NCBI GenBank assembly: GCA_000403255.2
Contig: KE159594.1
Coordinates: 349,673 to 413,672 of the forward strand
DNA: 64,000 nucleotides
Source of the DNA: Lachnospiraceae bacterium 3-1
Lineage (GTDB): Bacteria > Bacillota > Clostridia > Lachnospirales > Lachnospiraceae
Direction: 5' to 3'
Below are positions 28,293 to 37,427 of this stretch, piece after piece; position 1 is the first letter of the stretch; each line of letters starts with the position of its first letter. The notes beneath the pieces were generated by a model that worked only from the letters and a program-made list of their open reading frames with translations, was not told where the DNA came from and did no database searches. The translations under genes were made by a program, and so were the position numbers.

Positions 28293-28978
28293 CTCGCCGC
28301 CACCCCCAAATCTTTCAGCCTGCCGTCCGTCATGCGCAGTACCCGGTCCGTTGCATCCGCATGGTTTTCATTGTGGGTGATCATCAGGATTGTCTGCCTG
28401 TACTTGGCCGACATGGATTTTAAGAGGGTAATGACCTCCTGGCTGTTCTTAGAATCCAGGTTCCCGGTAGGCTCATCCGCCATGATGATGGCAGGACGGG
28501 CCGCCAGCGCCCTCCCGATTGCCACCCTCTGCTGCTGGCCTCCGCTTAGCTCACTGGGGAGGTGCTTCCTGCGCTCCTTTAATCCCAGAATCTCCAGCAG
28601 TTCCTCCACATACTTCTGGTCCGGCTTCTGGTAGTCCAGAAGCAATGGGAATGTAATGTTCTGTTCTACATTCAGTTCTGGGATCAGGTTAAAGGACTGG
28701 AAGATAAATCCGATATTTTGGCGGCGGAACACCGTGAGCTTCTTTTCGGGCATGGAAAAAATGTCCTTGCCATCAATCAGCACTTTTCCAGATGTCGGGT
28801 TATCCAAAGCCCCCACCACATTTAAAAGCGTACTTTTTCCGGAACCGGACTCGCCTACGATTGCGATAAATTCTCCTTTGCCCACGGAGAAGGAAACATG
28901 ATCCAGCGCCCGAACTTCCGCTTCCCCTTTTCCATAGGTCTTGCATAGATTCTGTACTTCAAGAATATTCATATTCAT
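28289..28978 (-). CDS. MacB/LolD-like ABC ATPase
   Basis: A 229-residue ATPase with Walker A GESGSGKST (about 39-47), Q loop FIFQSFNL, signature LSGGQQQR and Walker B IIMADEPTGNLDS. It powers the FtsX-type permease whose gene overlaps at the stop codon. The 58-base gap to the upstream kinase gene contains a small hairpin (CGGG/CCCG) and three GTAAGA hexamers on the minus strand, possibly regulatory. Family assignment is certain. Confidence 0.92.
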   Translation of the reverse strand: MNMNILEVQNLCKTYGKGEAEVRALDHVSFSVGKGEFIAIVGESGSGKSTLLNVVGALDNPTSGKVLIDGKDIFSMPEKKLTVFRRQNIGFIFQSFNLIPELNVEQNITFPLLLDYQKPDQKYVEELLEILGLKERRKHLPSELSGGQQQRVAIGRALAARPAIIMADEPTGNLDSKNSQEVITLLKSMSAKYRQTILMITHNENHADATDRVLRMTDGRLKDLGVAAR

Positions 28979-29036
28979 TACCTGCCTTTCGGGAATTATC
29001 TTACCCGATGGGTCTTACTTTCACATGAATTTCATC

Positions 29037-30272
29037 TTACTCTTTTGTAAGATGAAAAAAACTTAAAACGAATCTGCTGCCCTGCCCGACCTTGCTGGTT
29101 ACGGAAATCGTCCCCTGATGGGCCTCCACAATGGACTTGGCAAGCGGCAGGCCCAGACCGATTCCATGGGTATCCTGGGAAATGTGGCTCCGGTAAAACC
29201 GTTTGAAGATATTATGGATATCCTCCTGGTGGATCCCTGTTCCGTTGTCTTCCACTACAATGTTTGTAAGAAGGGGCGTCCTCTCCCAGCTGATCACTAC
29301 TTTCCCGCCCCTCTGGGTATGCTCCAGCGCATTTTTCACCACATTCCCCAAAGCTTCCGACATCCAGAGGGCATCGCAGTAAAGGGAAACATCGCTGTTC
29401 CCGGATAACACAATCTCTTTCGCGTCCTGGGCTGCCAGTGTCTCAAAGCGTTCCGTCACATCCTTAAGGAGCATTTCCATGTTTTCCTCCGCCTTTTCCA
29501 TCCTGACCGTGCCTGCGTCCAGCCTGGCTATTTTTAAGAGCGTATAAACTACATCTTCCACCCGGCGTATTTCCCGCAGGGATTTCTGAGTAAATTCCTG
29601 GATTGTCTCCCTGTCCGTACCCTCCTGCGCCATAATCTCATCATACATTTTAAGCGCCGCCAGGGGCGTCTTTAACTGGTGGGAAACATCTGAAATCATA
29701 CCCTGCAGAAATTCGCGCGTCTGTTTTTCATGTTCTGCCTGGGCAGAAAGGATAGAGGCAAGCTCATTGATCCTATGGAACAGGCTGTACCAGTCCCCGG
29801 TTTCCTCACTGTCAATCCTCTGTCCTGTATCCCCTGAAAGGAACCGGGTAATCACAGTATCTGCCTTTGCTATCGCTTTGTTTTGTTTCCGGATGTAGAT
29901 CCAGACTGTCAGAAAAACAGCCAGAAAAACGCAAAAAAACATACCTCCGATCCAGACGGCGGTATGCTTCCGGTAAGCGTATACGGCAGGAATCAGTCTG
30001 GGATCCGCATTTTCATGGTAGCCCGCTTCCTTAAGGAGCCGCCTTCCGGCCTCAATGTCAGAGTCCATTTTGTCTTTCATAAACGCAGCTGCCACATTTG
30101 TGTCCGGGTGGTTTACCAGATACCCTGCCGTCCCATAATCATGCTCTACCATTGTTTTCTGAAAATCATTCGTCATATAGGATAAAAGGAGCGTGAAACC
30201 TGCTGCCGCAGCCAGACAGATGGCAAGCAGGCAGCACAGCATCCTCCTTGTTTCTTTTCCCATTATCTTCAT
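29037..30272 (-). CDS. Membrane sensor histidine kinase (VanS-like)
   Basis: A 411-residue kinase. Membrane segments at about 12-32 and 104-126 flank an 80-residue extracellular domain. HAMP-like linker, then the H box SDVSHQLKTPLAALKMYDEI (His near 201), N box LGNVVKNALEHT, G boxes DNGTGI and GIGLGLPLAKS. Six bases separate it from the OmpR regulator upstream. The short sensor domain, rather than the very small one of BceS, suggests direct ligand sensing. The signal is unknown. Confidence 0.9.
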   Translation of the reverse strand: MKIMGKETRRMLCCLLAICLAAAAGFTLLLSYMTNDFQKTMVEHDYGTAGYLVNHPDTNVAAAFMKDKMDSDIEAGRRLLKEAGYHENADPRLIPAVYAYRKHTAVWIGGMFFCVFLAVFLTVWIYIRKQNKAIAKADTVITRFLSGDTGQRIDSEETGDWYSLFHRINELASILSAQAEHEKQTREFLQGMISDVSHQLKTPLAALKMYDEIMAQEGTDRETIQEFTQKSLREIRRVEDVVYTLLKIARLDAGTVRMEKAEENMEMLLKDVTERFETLAAQDAKEIVLSGNSDVSLYCDALWMSEALGNVVKNALEHTQRGGKVVISWERTPLLTNIVVEDNGTGIHQEDIHNIFKRFYRSHISQDTHGIGLGLPLAKSIVEAHQGTISVTSKVGQGSRFVLSFFHLTKE

Positions 30273-30278
30273 ATCTCT

Positions 30279-30986
30279 TTACTCCCCGGCCCATTTATAG
30301 CCAAACCCAATTTCCGTCAGAAGCTTTGTGGGGGAATTCGGGTCATCTTCAATCTTCCTCCTCAGCCTGCGTATATAGACGGAAAGGGTATTGTCATCCA
30401 CATAGCTGCCGTTCCCGTCCCAAAGGCGGTCTAAAATCAGTTCCCTTGGCAGGATGCGGCCTGGATTCTCCAAAAACAGGCAGAGCAGCTTATATTCCAC
30501 TAATGTTAAAGGAATCTCCGTTTCCCCTTTCCAGCAGATCCGCTCAGACAGGTCAATTTTAATTCCATTGGATTCCAGAATCGTATCACTCTTATGAAAT
30601 TGCTGCCCCGAACGGCGCAGCAATGCGTTGATCCTTGAAAGAACCTCCCCCAATTTAAAAGGTTTGGTAATGTAATCATCCCCGCCCATGTCCAATCCTT
30701 TTACAATGCTGATCTCTTCATCCGAAGCCGTCAGGAATATGATCGGGACAGCAGAGGTCTTTCTTACTTCCTTACAGATATCAAAGCCTGTCCCGTCCGG
30801 CAGCGTGACATCCAGCAGCAAAAGGTCATACTGGCCTGCCTGGAAGAATTGATATGATTCCGTTATGGTACGGGCATTATCCACCAGAAAACCATTTTTC
30901 TCAAGTGTGTATTTCAGGCCTTCAATCAGGCTTAAATCATCTTCTACATATAATATCTTTTTTTCATTCATCTTTTTTTCATTCAT
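30279..30986 (-). CDS. OmpR-family response regulator (VanR-like)
   Basis: A 235-residue regulator with a receiver (acidic EDD, phospho-Asp in DLLLLDVTLPDGTGFD, Lys in YITKPFKLGEVL) and a C-terminal winged helix (EIPLTLVEYKLLCLFLENPG, DDNTLSVYIRRLRRKIEDDP). The N-terminus shows a curious direct duplication, MNEKK-MNEKK-ILYVEDD, so either ATG (30986 or 30971) may be used; neither has a strong ribosome site. It heads the operon with the kinase, ATPase and permease. Confidence 0.9.
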   Translation of the reverse strand: MNEKKMNEKKILYVEDDLSLIEGLKYTLEKNGFLVDNARTITESYQFFQAGQYDLLLLDVTLPDGTGFDICKEVRKTSAVPIIFLTASDEEISIVKGLDMGGDDYITKPFKLGEVLSRINALLRRSGQQFHKSDTILESNGIKIDLSERICWKGETEIPLTLVEYKLLCLFLENPGRILPRELILDRLWDGNGSYVDDNTLSVYIRRLRRKIEDDPNSPTKLLTEIGFGYKWAGE

Positions 30987-31061
30987 TTGTTATCCATCAC
31001 TCCGGATGCCTCCGACATATACCTTGACGGACGGAGTCCGCCCGCCCGAACGGGTCTGCAT

Positions 31062-32279
31062 TCACGAGTGCCCTTTGGGTATAAAAAATAAAATTGCAAT
31101 TTCCACAGCCAACAGAGCCAGCAGGACATACAGCATTACCGGCCATACGCAAGCGCCTCCCGCGAGCAGCAGCATTACCACAGGAACCACATATTTCCGG
31201 GGATGATGCCACAGGTCGCTTTCAATCTTCCAGCCACGAATGGGATAAAACCATTCCAGGAGCACAGACAGCACCGCACTCTGCAAGGCAAAGAAAACAG
31301 CCCCGGCAATCATCAGGACAGTGACACCGCCGTTTTGTATCTGCCAGCTTAAGAGGAATAGCACATCCGCCGCCATATTACAGGAAAAGATAAACAGGCA
31401 GTATGGGATGCAGAAGCGCCGTTTCTGTCCGGGCAGGAAACGGACTGCCTGCTCCAGGTCACGGTCGCAGGACAGCAGGATACAGATGGGTGTATTCAGG
31501 GATAAAATTGCAAAGCCCACCGGGACAACAGACAGCCCGGCCATTTCTCTTAAGAAATACGGCATTACAATGGCTACGCACCACATCACAGCAGTATTGA
31601 CCAGATAATTCCTGTGGCAGCTCAAATACCGGAAAAAGTACCGCCATAAGGAACCTCGCTTCCGTTGCTTAATAACATGGCTTTTCTCACTCTCCCCCTG
31701 ATAAAAAGCGTATCCGTCTGCCTTCCACAAAATCAGAATAGCAATGAAACTATTCACAAGCAGCAACAATCCAAACCATGTTCTGCTTCCTAAAAACAGA
31801 ATGGCGGACACTATGGCTGCGGTCCAGATGCCGCCCACATACCAATATTTTCTCAGGGAATAGGCTGCGGCAGCCATAAGGACCGCATGAAGCATGCTGA
31901 TGGCCATCCCTATCATCTCTATGGGCTTCCATGCAGAAACGGCCAGCAGAACCGCCAGAAGCAGCCCTGTCTTTGTAAGAATCGTATAGCATCCCAACGC
32001 CGCCACATAGGAAAATACAAATTCCCGACCATGCCCTGGCAGCATCAGCATATGTTTCAGCTCCACAGCGTTATCTCTGGAAGAAAAAGCCTGCCACATC
32101 ACACCGGCAGTAAAAGCGCTTATCATCAGAATCCGTACAGATGCCGCAACCTGCACCTGAAAATCTGCGATATACAGCCCCCAAAATATGATCACATCAA
32201 GTAAGAGCGTCCGGGGCAGCCGTTCGCATCTTGTCCCAAACAGTTTTTTTGCAAAGGCTTTACCTGTCATTTTCATCAT
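31062..32279 (-). CDS. ABC-2 type membrane permease
   Basis: About 405 residues and roughly ten hydrophobic segments (for example LLLDVIIFWGLYIADFQVQV, LGCYTILTKTGLLLAVLLAV, VVMLLLAGGACVWPVMLYVL). No soluble domain. ATG 32279 was chosen because GGGAGG lies six bases upstream, within the end of the ATPase gene. It partners the ATPase encoded immediately before it, forming a small exporter. The substrate is not deducible. I do not recognise a named permease family beyond the general ABC-2-like pattern. Confidence 0.7.
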   Translation of the reverse strand: MMKMTGKAFAKKLFGTRCERLPRTLLLDVIIFWGLYIADFQVQVAASVRILMISAFTAGVMWQAFSSRDNAVELKHMLMLPGHGREFVFSYVAALGCYTILTKTGLLLAVLLAVSAWKPIEMIGMAISMLHAVLMAAAAYSLRKYWYVGGIWTAAIVSAILFLGSRTWFGLLLLVNSFIAILILWKADGYAFYQGESEKSHVIKQRKRGSLWRYFFRYLSCHRNYLVNTAVMWCVAIVMPYFLREMAGLSVVPVGFAILSLNTPICILLSCDRDLEQAVRFLPGQKRRFCIPYCLFIFSCNMAADVLFLLSWQIQNGGVTVLMIAGAVFFALQSAVLSVLLEWFYPIRGWKIESDLWHHPRKYVVPVVMLLLAGGACVWPVMLYVLLALLAVEIAILFFIPKGHS

Positions 32280-32967
32280 GCAGTGCCTCCCGGATATCCG
32301 CGGCATTGATCTGCCCGCCTTCAAAAGTCTGCCGGTTCTTACCGTCCCCCAGGACAAATACCCGATCAGAGGTCAGCGTGATGCTCTCCAGGATATGGGA
32401 AGAAAACAACACAGTCCCATACTCTTTATAGCCCAAAATCTGCTGGTACAGATATTCCGTACTCTGGAAATCCAGGCCATTGACCGGTTCGTCCAAAAGG
32501 AGCAGTCTGGGTTTCAGGGCAAAAGCCGTGATCAGAAATGCTTTTTTCCGGTTCCCGGTTGACAGCTCCCGTAACAGGGTATCTGTATATTCTTCAAAGT
32601 GAAAGCCCTGTACCAGCTCCGACACATCAGCCACCTCTTTCCCATAGGCAGCGCATACATAGGCCAGGTATTCCCGGAAAGTAAAATACGAAAAAGAATT
32701 ATCCTCGGCAAACACCGTATAGCGGCAAAGCTTAAAGTCATGACTCCGAAAATCCACAGGAGCGCCGCCAAAGCAGATGCCGTCTGAACGGAAAGTAGGG
32801 AGCAGGCCGGAAAGCACCTTCAGAAATGTGGTTTTCCCGGCTCCGTTCAGACCGATCAGGCCTGCCACTTCATGCTTCGCCAGCGAAAAAGAAAACCCCG
32901 AAAGTATCCTTTTCTCTTCACTGTACCACGCACTTAAATTTTGAACAGTCAGGAGCGTTTCTCCCAT
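32260..32967 (-). CDS. ABC transporter ATPase
   Basis: A 235-residue ATPase from ATG 32967: MGETLLTVQNLSAWYSEEKR, Walker A GLNGAGKTT, an unusual signature LSTGNRKK in place of LSGGQ, and Walker B LLLLDEPVNGLD with the switch His in LFSSHILES. The start is placed after an AGGAGG-like site within the preceding small gene. It sits between a tiny membrane protein gene and the permease, all closely spaced and on one strand. Confidence 0.88.
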   Translation of the reverse strand: MGETLLTVQNLSAWYSEEKRILSGFSFSLAKHEVAGLIGLNGAGKTTFLKVLSGLLPTFRSDGICFGGAPVDFRSHDFKLCRYTVFAEDNSFSYFTFREYLAYVCAAYGKEVADVSELVQGFHFEEYTDTLLRELSTGNRKKAFLITAFALKPRLLLLDEPVNGLDFQSTEYLYQQILGYKEYGTVLFSSHILESITLTSDRVFVLGDGKNRQTFEGGQINAADIREALHDENDR

Positions 32968-32968
32968 C

Positions 32969-33145
32969 TTACTTTCCTCCTTTGCCGTCCTTCTCTTTTT
33001 TCCATGTCGCATAGGCGGAGTACAGGAATACACCTGCCAATACCAGATAAAGCCCCATCATTGGGAAGTTTCCGGATACCCCGCATACAATGGCTGCAAC
33101 CAGCCAGATCAGTCCAATGATCCCACGAATATAAATATGACGCAT
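32969..33145 (-). CDS. 58-residue two-segment membrane protein of the ABC operon
   Basis: ATG 33145 follows GGAGGTAAAAACA. MRHIYIRGIIGLIWLVAAIV leads into a first membrane helix and FPMMGLYLVLAGVFLYSAYA forms a second. The tail KKEKDGKGGK is basic. It ends one base before the ATPase start, so it is probably translated together with it, perhaps as a small subunit or regulator of the exporter. No family recognised. Confidence 0.65.
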   Translation of the reverse strand: MRHIYIRGIIGLIWLVAAIVCGVSGNFPMMGLYLVLAGVFLYSAYATWKKEKDGKGGK

Positions 33146-33179
33146 TGTTTTTACCTCCTTCATCGTCTTTTTGTGTTCT

Positions 33180-33722
33180 CTATGTATCCTGCAGTTGTCT
33201 CCATACATATGCTTCTTTCAGCAGGCATTCTATGCATTCCTGCTTGCCCTCTGTATAGCTTTTTCGGTCATCCGGAAATTGTAACGCCAGTTTTTTCTTA
33301 CAGGCATCGTATCTCATTGCTTTATCAGGATGGCAATTCAGATAATCCCGAAAATTGATATAGTTTTTCCATTCTGTCCCATTCCATTTGACTGCATGAA
33401 TATGATGTGTGCGCGTATCTTTTTCAAAATCACCCATTACAAACAGCATTTGCCCGGCAACATCTTCCCCGCGAAAAATAAAACCGTGTTCTTCCAACAG
33501 TTGCATATAATGTGAAATATCATTCAAATCACGGAGGCCAATCACAATGTCAATAATTGGTTTTGCATAAATGGAATGAATCGCAGTGCTTCCCACATGC
33601 TGGATATCAACAGCGGCATTTTCGAAAAGCTGCTTCAATTCCAAAATTACATTTTCAGCATTTTTATTCCATTCCTCCTGATGGGATATAAGCTTTACGC
33701 TTCCTCTTTTTAATCCTATCAT
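33180..33722 (-). CDS. GrpB family protein (UPF0157 nucleotidyltransferase fold)
   Basis: A 180-residue protein with the GrpB hallmark HVGSTAIHSIYAKPIIDIVI (about 41-60) and HIHAVKWNGTEWKNYINFRD toward the end. GrpB proteins have a nucleotidyltransferase fold of unknown substrate. The GSTA...D-I-D-like pattern agrees with the fold. The gene begins the one-strand array of resistance-like functions that continues to 43 kb. Confidence 0.88.
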   Translation of the reverse strand: MIGLKRGSVKLISHQEEWNKNAENVILELKQLFENAAVDIQHVGSTAIHSIYAKPIIDIVIGLRDLNDISHYMQLLEEHGFIFRGEDVAGQMLFVMGDFEKDTRTHHIHAVKWNGTEWKNYINFRDYLNCHPDKAMRYDACKKKLALQFPDDRKSYTEGKQECIECLLKEAYVWRQLQDT

Positions 33723-33773
33723 TTTTCTCCCCAGGCAGCTTGCGGCTCTGCCGTATCCCTTGTACCAGTATGG

Positions 33774-34292
33774 CTATTCCGACAGGGCGATCCTGTAAAT
33801 ATCCGCCTGTTCTCCATCAATTTCAAAGCTGCGTTCATAGACTCCTCCATTCCGGATGATTGTTTTAACCGAAGGTTCATTCTTCCTCTCCACAGAAAGA
33901 TACAGTTCGTTCATCCCGGTCTTTTTGGCAGCCTCCAATAACTGCCGCAGCATTTCCGTAGCAAAGCCTTTTCTTCTTTCTGACGGACGGACGCTGTAAC
34001 CGCAATGGCCGAGATCCTTCAGAAAGTCGTTCAGCGTATGCCTGAAATCAATGATTCCCACAATTCTATCCTGATCGTCCACGGCAAAGAATGTGTCCGT
34101 TATAACCCAATTCGGATTCACCGTTTCCTCTTTCGTGTTTGCGTCTATGGTTCTGCACCATTCTGTGTAGTCATCCGTTTTATCAAATAATTCACTTCCG
34201 TTGATGACAAATTCCCCATGTTCAAAAAATTCCTGTCTGAACTCTATGGCCTGTTCTTTCATCGCTTCTGTTGGTCTGACGAATTGAATCAT
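33774..34292 (-). CDS. GNAT family N-acetyltransferase
   Basis: A 172-residue acetyltransferase: MIQFVRPTEAMKEQAIEFRQ, a strand FAVDDQDRIVGIIDFRHTLN, and acetyl-CoA binding motif GYSVRPSERRKGFATEMLRQ (V...RxxGxA form). The ending MNELYLSVERKNEPSVKTII is followed by RNGGVYERSF, the usual motif B. It resembles small-molecule or amine acetyltransferases; the substrate is unknown. It follows another acetyltransferase gene by three bases, so the two are probably co-translated. Confidence 0.85.
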   Translation of the reverse strand: MIQFVRPTEAMKEQAIEFRQEFFEHGEFVINGSELFDKTDDYTEWCRTIDANTKEETVNPNWVITDTFFAVDDQDRIVGIIDFRHTLNDFLKDLGHCGYSVRPSERRKGFATEMLRQLLEAAKKTGMNELYLSVERKNEPSVKTIIRNGGVYERSFEIDGEQADIYRIALSE

Positions 34293-34295
34293 TTT

Positions 34296-35051
34296 TCACA
34301 CTCCTTTATCTGCTAAGATTTTATCAAATTTCTTCTCCGACAGGATTTCATGGGTCACGAGCTGCCTGTCATAGAAAAGGGAAAAGGTTGTAAAGGGCGA
34401 AGGGGCATTCTGCGCATCCTCCCTGGTCTGAATAGGTACGGACCGGAACACTGCATTCCTGGCCTTTGCCATCTCCTCCAGTATCGGTACATACTTTGCC
34501 GTAAAAGGGCATTGGTTTGTGTAATACAGCACAAATCCCTCCGGCATATCTTCCTGCCTGCCCACGCTGTCCCGGAAGCAGGGAAGAGGTGCGCCCTCCT
34601 CAAAAGGCAGAACCATCAGCTCAAAATAAGGCTCTGCTGTATCCGCTGTCAGAAAGCCCTTATAGCCCATATATTTCGGGTCAGAGAGGAATCCCATCTT
34701 TTTCCTGGAGGACAGGATCACAAGCCCCTTTTTTCCTTTCTCTTTACTGTCCTTGATGCACGCATCCAGCAGCAGGTTCGAGTATCCATGCCCCTTGAAC
34801 TGCCCGGATACCCACAGGCAGTCAATGTACATATAGCCTTCTGCTTCAATAGGCGCCCATGCGTATTCCGCAGGGATATACTCAATAAAACATTTTCCCC
34901 GGACATTGCCTTTTAGGAATACAAGCCCCTCGTCCAGCCTGTCTTTCAGCCAGTTCTTTTTGGACATGACCTGGATATCCTTGTTATTGGAGATCGCACA
35001 GCAGATGTGCTCCCCATCAAGATTTTCGTGTGTCAGTTTTACAAATTCCAT
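34296..35051 (-). CDS. YoaP-like GNAT protein with C-terminal YoaP domain
   Basis: A 251-residue protein. The first part is a GNAT domain (MYIDCLWVSGQFKGHGYSNL gives the acetyl-CoA loop). A second domain follows with CPF in YYTNQCPFTAKYVPILEEMA and the tail FYDRQLVTHEILSEKKFDKI, as in Bacillus YoaP-type proteins. These fusions are of unknown function; the thioredoxin-like second half has one Cys only. The spacing of three to four bases to both neighbours points to an operon. Confidence 0.75.
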   Translation of the reverse strand: MEFVKLTHENLDGEHICCAISNNKDIQVMSKKNWLKDRLDEGLVFLKGNVRGKCFIEYIPAEYAWAPIEAEGYMYIDCLWVSGQFKGHGYSNLLLDACIKDSKEKGKKGLVILSSRKKMGFLSDPKYMGYKGFLTADTAEPYFELMVLPFEEGAPLPCFRDSVGRQEDMPEGFVLYYTNQCPFTAKYVPILEEMAKARNAVFRSVPIQTREDAQNAPSPFTTFSLFYDRQLVTHEILSEKKFDKILADKGV

Positions 35052-35054
35052 ATT

Positions 35055-35854
35055 CTATTGCCTCCTTTGATCTGCATTTCGGTATAATAAAAGAATCAGC
35101 CCAATCAACACCAATGTGACAGCCGCCGCTATGGTGGAACTGGCACGCATAACGGGGAACTGCTCATATTTCAATATGTAGGTAACAAAAGCATTCGGCA
35201 GGTTCACAAAGAAGGATACCATCAGGTTATTACCAGATAGCTTGTATGCAGCTGCAAATCCGCTCCCTACTGCAAACAGCAGAAGAATATCCTCCCAGGT
35301 GCGGAATCCCGGATAGCCTAAATGGTAAAGGGAGAACATTGCCCCGGAAACCAGAATTGCCGGTACCCATCCAAATTGCCGGTCAATCCGGCTCTGCACA
35401 AATCCCCGGAATAAAAATTCCTCAAAAAACGTGGTCATAATCAGCGGCACAATTCCCATAGGCAGCAAGTGCCAGGGGATCTGCTCACCGACAGCCATCT
35501 TCGGGATAAGCTGCCCTCCAACGGAAAATACCACAAAGGCAGCCAAAACAACCCATTGCCGGAGACCCGGCTTTTTGAAACCGACTTCTGCCAATACTCT
35601 GCCGGAAGCCGGCGCTCCATTTTCCTTATTATTGCCGAATAGCATAAATGGATACCCGTATGGTGTTTCCTTATATAAACAGTACAGCGGAATCAAAAGG
35701 CTGAATACCAACCCATACAGGAGATTGTAAAAAATAAAATATAGTATGGGCGCTGGATTGAGATTCGCGCCGTAATGCAGATAATCAGCATGATTTCTAT
35801 GCCGGCTGAAATCAGGAGCGTTTTTCCTTTTCCCATATTTGCTGTTTCCTTCAT
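35055..35854 (-). pseudogene. CPBP membrane protease, frameshifted near its start
   Basis: The active part (from about 35750 down) is a CPBP intramembrane protease with EE in FFEEFLFRGFVQSRIDRQF, His in MFSLYHLGYPG and a late SFFVNLPNAF motif. The natural ATG at 35854 (after GAGGTGG) starts MKETANMGKGKTLLISAGIE, a membrane segment, but that frame ends at SCMGWYSAF. The next frame carries NPAPILYFIFYNLLYGLVFS, the expected second helix. A single-base shift near 35765 therefore separates the first helix from the rest. An internal TTG at 35711 could give a shortened protein. Confidence 0.7.
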
Positions 35855-35979
35855 CCTAACCACCTCTGATAAAACGCGACTGCCCCAAAAATTGCGCCTA
35901 CAACCATCGCCGCTAATGTTACAACAATTATGACAGGATGCTCTTTCATCAGTTTCCCTAATTCTTTTAAATCGTTCAT
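35851..35979 (-). CDS. 42-residue single-span membrane protein
   Basis: MNDLKELGKLMKEHPVIIVV continues TLAAMVVGAIFGAVAFYQRW and ends LG; one membrane helix with a charged N-terminus. GGAGGTGAAGTTC precedes the ATG. It overlaps the upstream CPBP gene and the downstream CPBP gene by four bases each (ATGA), so it is wedged between two proteases in one translationally coupled chain. Unknown family; perhaps a small partner or substrate of the proteases. Confidence 0.7.
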   Translation of the reverse strand: MNDLKELGKLMKEHPVIIVVTLAAMVVGAIFGAVAFYQRWLG

Positions 35980-36851
35980 TGAACTTCACCTCCTTTGTCA
36001 CACAATGAGAGTTTTGCGTTCCTTTTCCTGCAATAATAAACGACTATCACAAACCCAAAGGAAATGATCTGTGCAGCCATGATCCGGACAATTTGTAACT
36101 CGTCTGCGCCCTTTAGCGAGACGACATGCAGCATATTAGTCGCAACGGTATTGTTAAATAAATGGTCGCCAAGCCCTGCCCACAGATTTCCCGTAATGCG
36201 GTAAAGAAGTCCCCATTTGATTCCCATAATTCCGGCAAGGATAATATAACCAATACCCATCAGAATCATTGCCGCAAATGACATTTCGCCATTCACATAG
36301 CCTCTGACCGGCATTACAATGTGCCAGATACCAAATAGAAACGCGGCAATAAAATTCGCCTGCATGAATGGCTTTGTTTTAGAGAGCATTTTAAAAAACA
36401 GACCGCGAAAAACGCCTTCCTCCATCCATACATTGATAACATTGAACAGTACGCATAACAGAAAGAAAACGAAGTCTGTATTTTTCATCTGCGAGCCAGT
36501 TAAAGAAAAACTGCTGATATAGATTTCCAAATGTGCATGATTGCCCTGCAGGGATAAAATTGCCAGTTCCAATCCAAAAGAAACGGCAAAGCACACGCTT
36601 CCCAATAACAAGCCTTTCAAAAGACCTCTTACAAAGCCGTTTTTTTGAAATCCGATATCGCCCCATGTAAGACTTATCTTTTTCAATACCAGCGCTAATA
36701 AGATAATCCCAACAACCTTATGGAGCACATTTTCTCCAATAGCTGTTTTGTCTGTTTCAATTAGAAAGTATTCCACAAACCTTACAGACAGGCAAAGCAG
36801 GAAAATTATCATGCATAAATTATCCGGTTTGCATTTTATGTTTCTTTCCAT
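35976..36851 (-). CDS. CPBP family intramembrane metalloprotease
   Basis: About 291 residues (start MERNIKCKPDNLCMIIFLLC after TTGGAGGGTTAT). Seven to eight hydrophobic segments. The conserved EE motif is in NVWMEEGVFRGLFFKMLSKT, the second motif in AAFLFGIWHIVMPV and the third in LWAGLGDHLFNN. CPBP proteins are relatives of CAAX proteases; several act in bacteriocin self-immunity or peptide maturation. First of the coupled set with the 42-residue protein and another CPBP. Confidence 0.88.
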   Translation of the reverse strand: MERNIKCKPDNLCMIIFLLCLSVRFVEYFLIETDKTAIGENVLHKVVGIILLALVLKKISLTWGDIGFQKNGFVRGLLKGLLLGSVCFAVSFGLELAILSLQGNHAHLEIYISSFSLTGSQMKNTDFVFFLLCVLFNVINVWMEEGVFRGLFFKMLSKTKPFMQANFIAAFLFGIWHIVMPVRGYVNGEMSFAAMILMGIGYIILAGIMGIKWGLLYRITGNLWAGLGDHLFNNTVATNMLHVVSLKGADELQIVRIMAAQIISFGFVIVVYYCRKRNAKLSLCDKGGEVQ

Positions 36852-36905
36852 ATAACCCTCCAATCAGCACCATTTTCTTGTTCATATGCGGCTTCCCGAT
36901 AAGCT
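36849..36905. repeat. About 55-bp repeat, copy 1
   Basis: On the minus strand the block reads CATATGAACAAGAAAATGGT then GCTGATTGGAGGGTTATATG. It supplies the ribosome site of the CPBP gene. A near-identical block lies at 38918-38980 inside the end of another CPBP gene. Both can be read as the beginning MxKKMVLIGGLY of a lost reading frame. Confidence 0.65.
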
Positions 36906-36910
36906 GGAAC

Positions 36911-37396
36911 TTATCTATTTTCCATAATCAATTCTTTGCACTTCCATTCTTCACCCAGAACACAATATGTTTCTGTCGTATCAAGAACTGTATCGCTAAA
37001 ACCGACTGCTTTATAACAATAATAAGCCGGGAGATTATTCTCAAAAACGCCCAATGATGCTTTTTTTGCTCCATATATTTCAAATACAAATTTCAGACCC
37101 AGCCGGAGCATAGCTTTTCCATAGCCTTTTCCTCTCTTGTGAGGATTTACAATAACAAATCCAAAACGTAGTTCATCCAATGATTCATCAGGGTTTCTTA
37201 GTGTAAAAAAGCCAACGATTCCTGTATCATCAAATGCAGTAAACGGCATTAGAGATTCAACAAAACAAAATTCCTTTTGCGTTATCGGATAATTACCGAG
37301 TATACCTGCTGTCCATTGATAAAATACTTTTTCATCCTGACACCATGATAATATTGTATCTGCACCTGAAGCCTTATATGGTCTTATTCTAATCAT
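36911..37396 (-). CDS. GNAT family N-acetyltransferase
   Basis: A 161-residue protein with the acetyl-CoA loop FVIVNPHKRGKGYGKAMLRL (RGxGxG/A), strand FTAFDDTGIVGFFTLRNPDE, and the C-terminal YYCYKAVGFSDTVLDTTETY. It belongs to the RimJ/RimL-like branch by general pattern. Substrate unknown. It stands alone with a 30-base gap to its neighbour, in the array of single-function genes. Confidence 0.85.
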   Translation of the reverse strand: MIRIRPYKASGADTILSWCQDEKVFYQWTAGILGNYPITQKEFCFVESLMPFTAFDDTGIVGFFTLRNPDESLDELRFGFVIVNPHKRGKGYGKAMLRLGLKFVFEIYGAKKASLGVFENNLPAYYCYKAVGFSDTVLDTTETYCVLGEEWKCKELIMENR

Positions 37397-37427
37397 ACAT
37401 TTTCCCTCGCAAATTCCGATTTTGACG

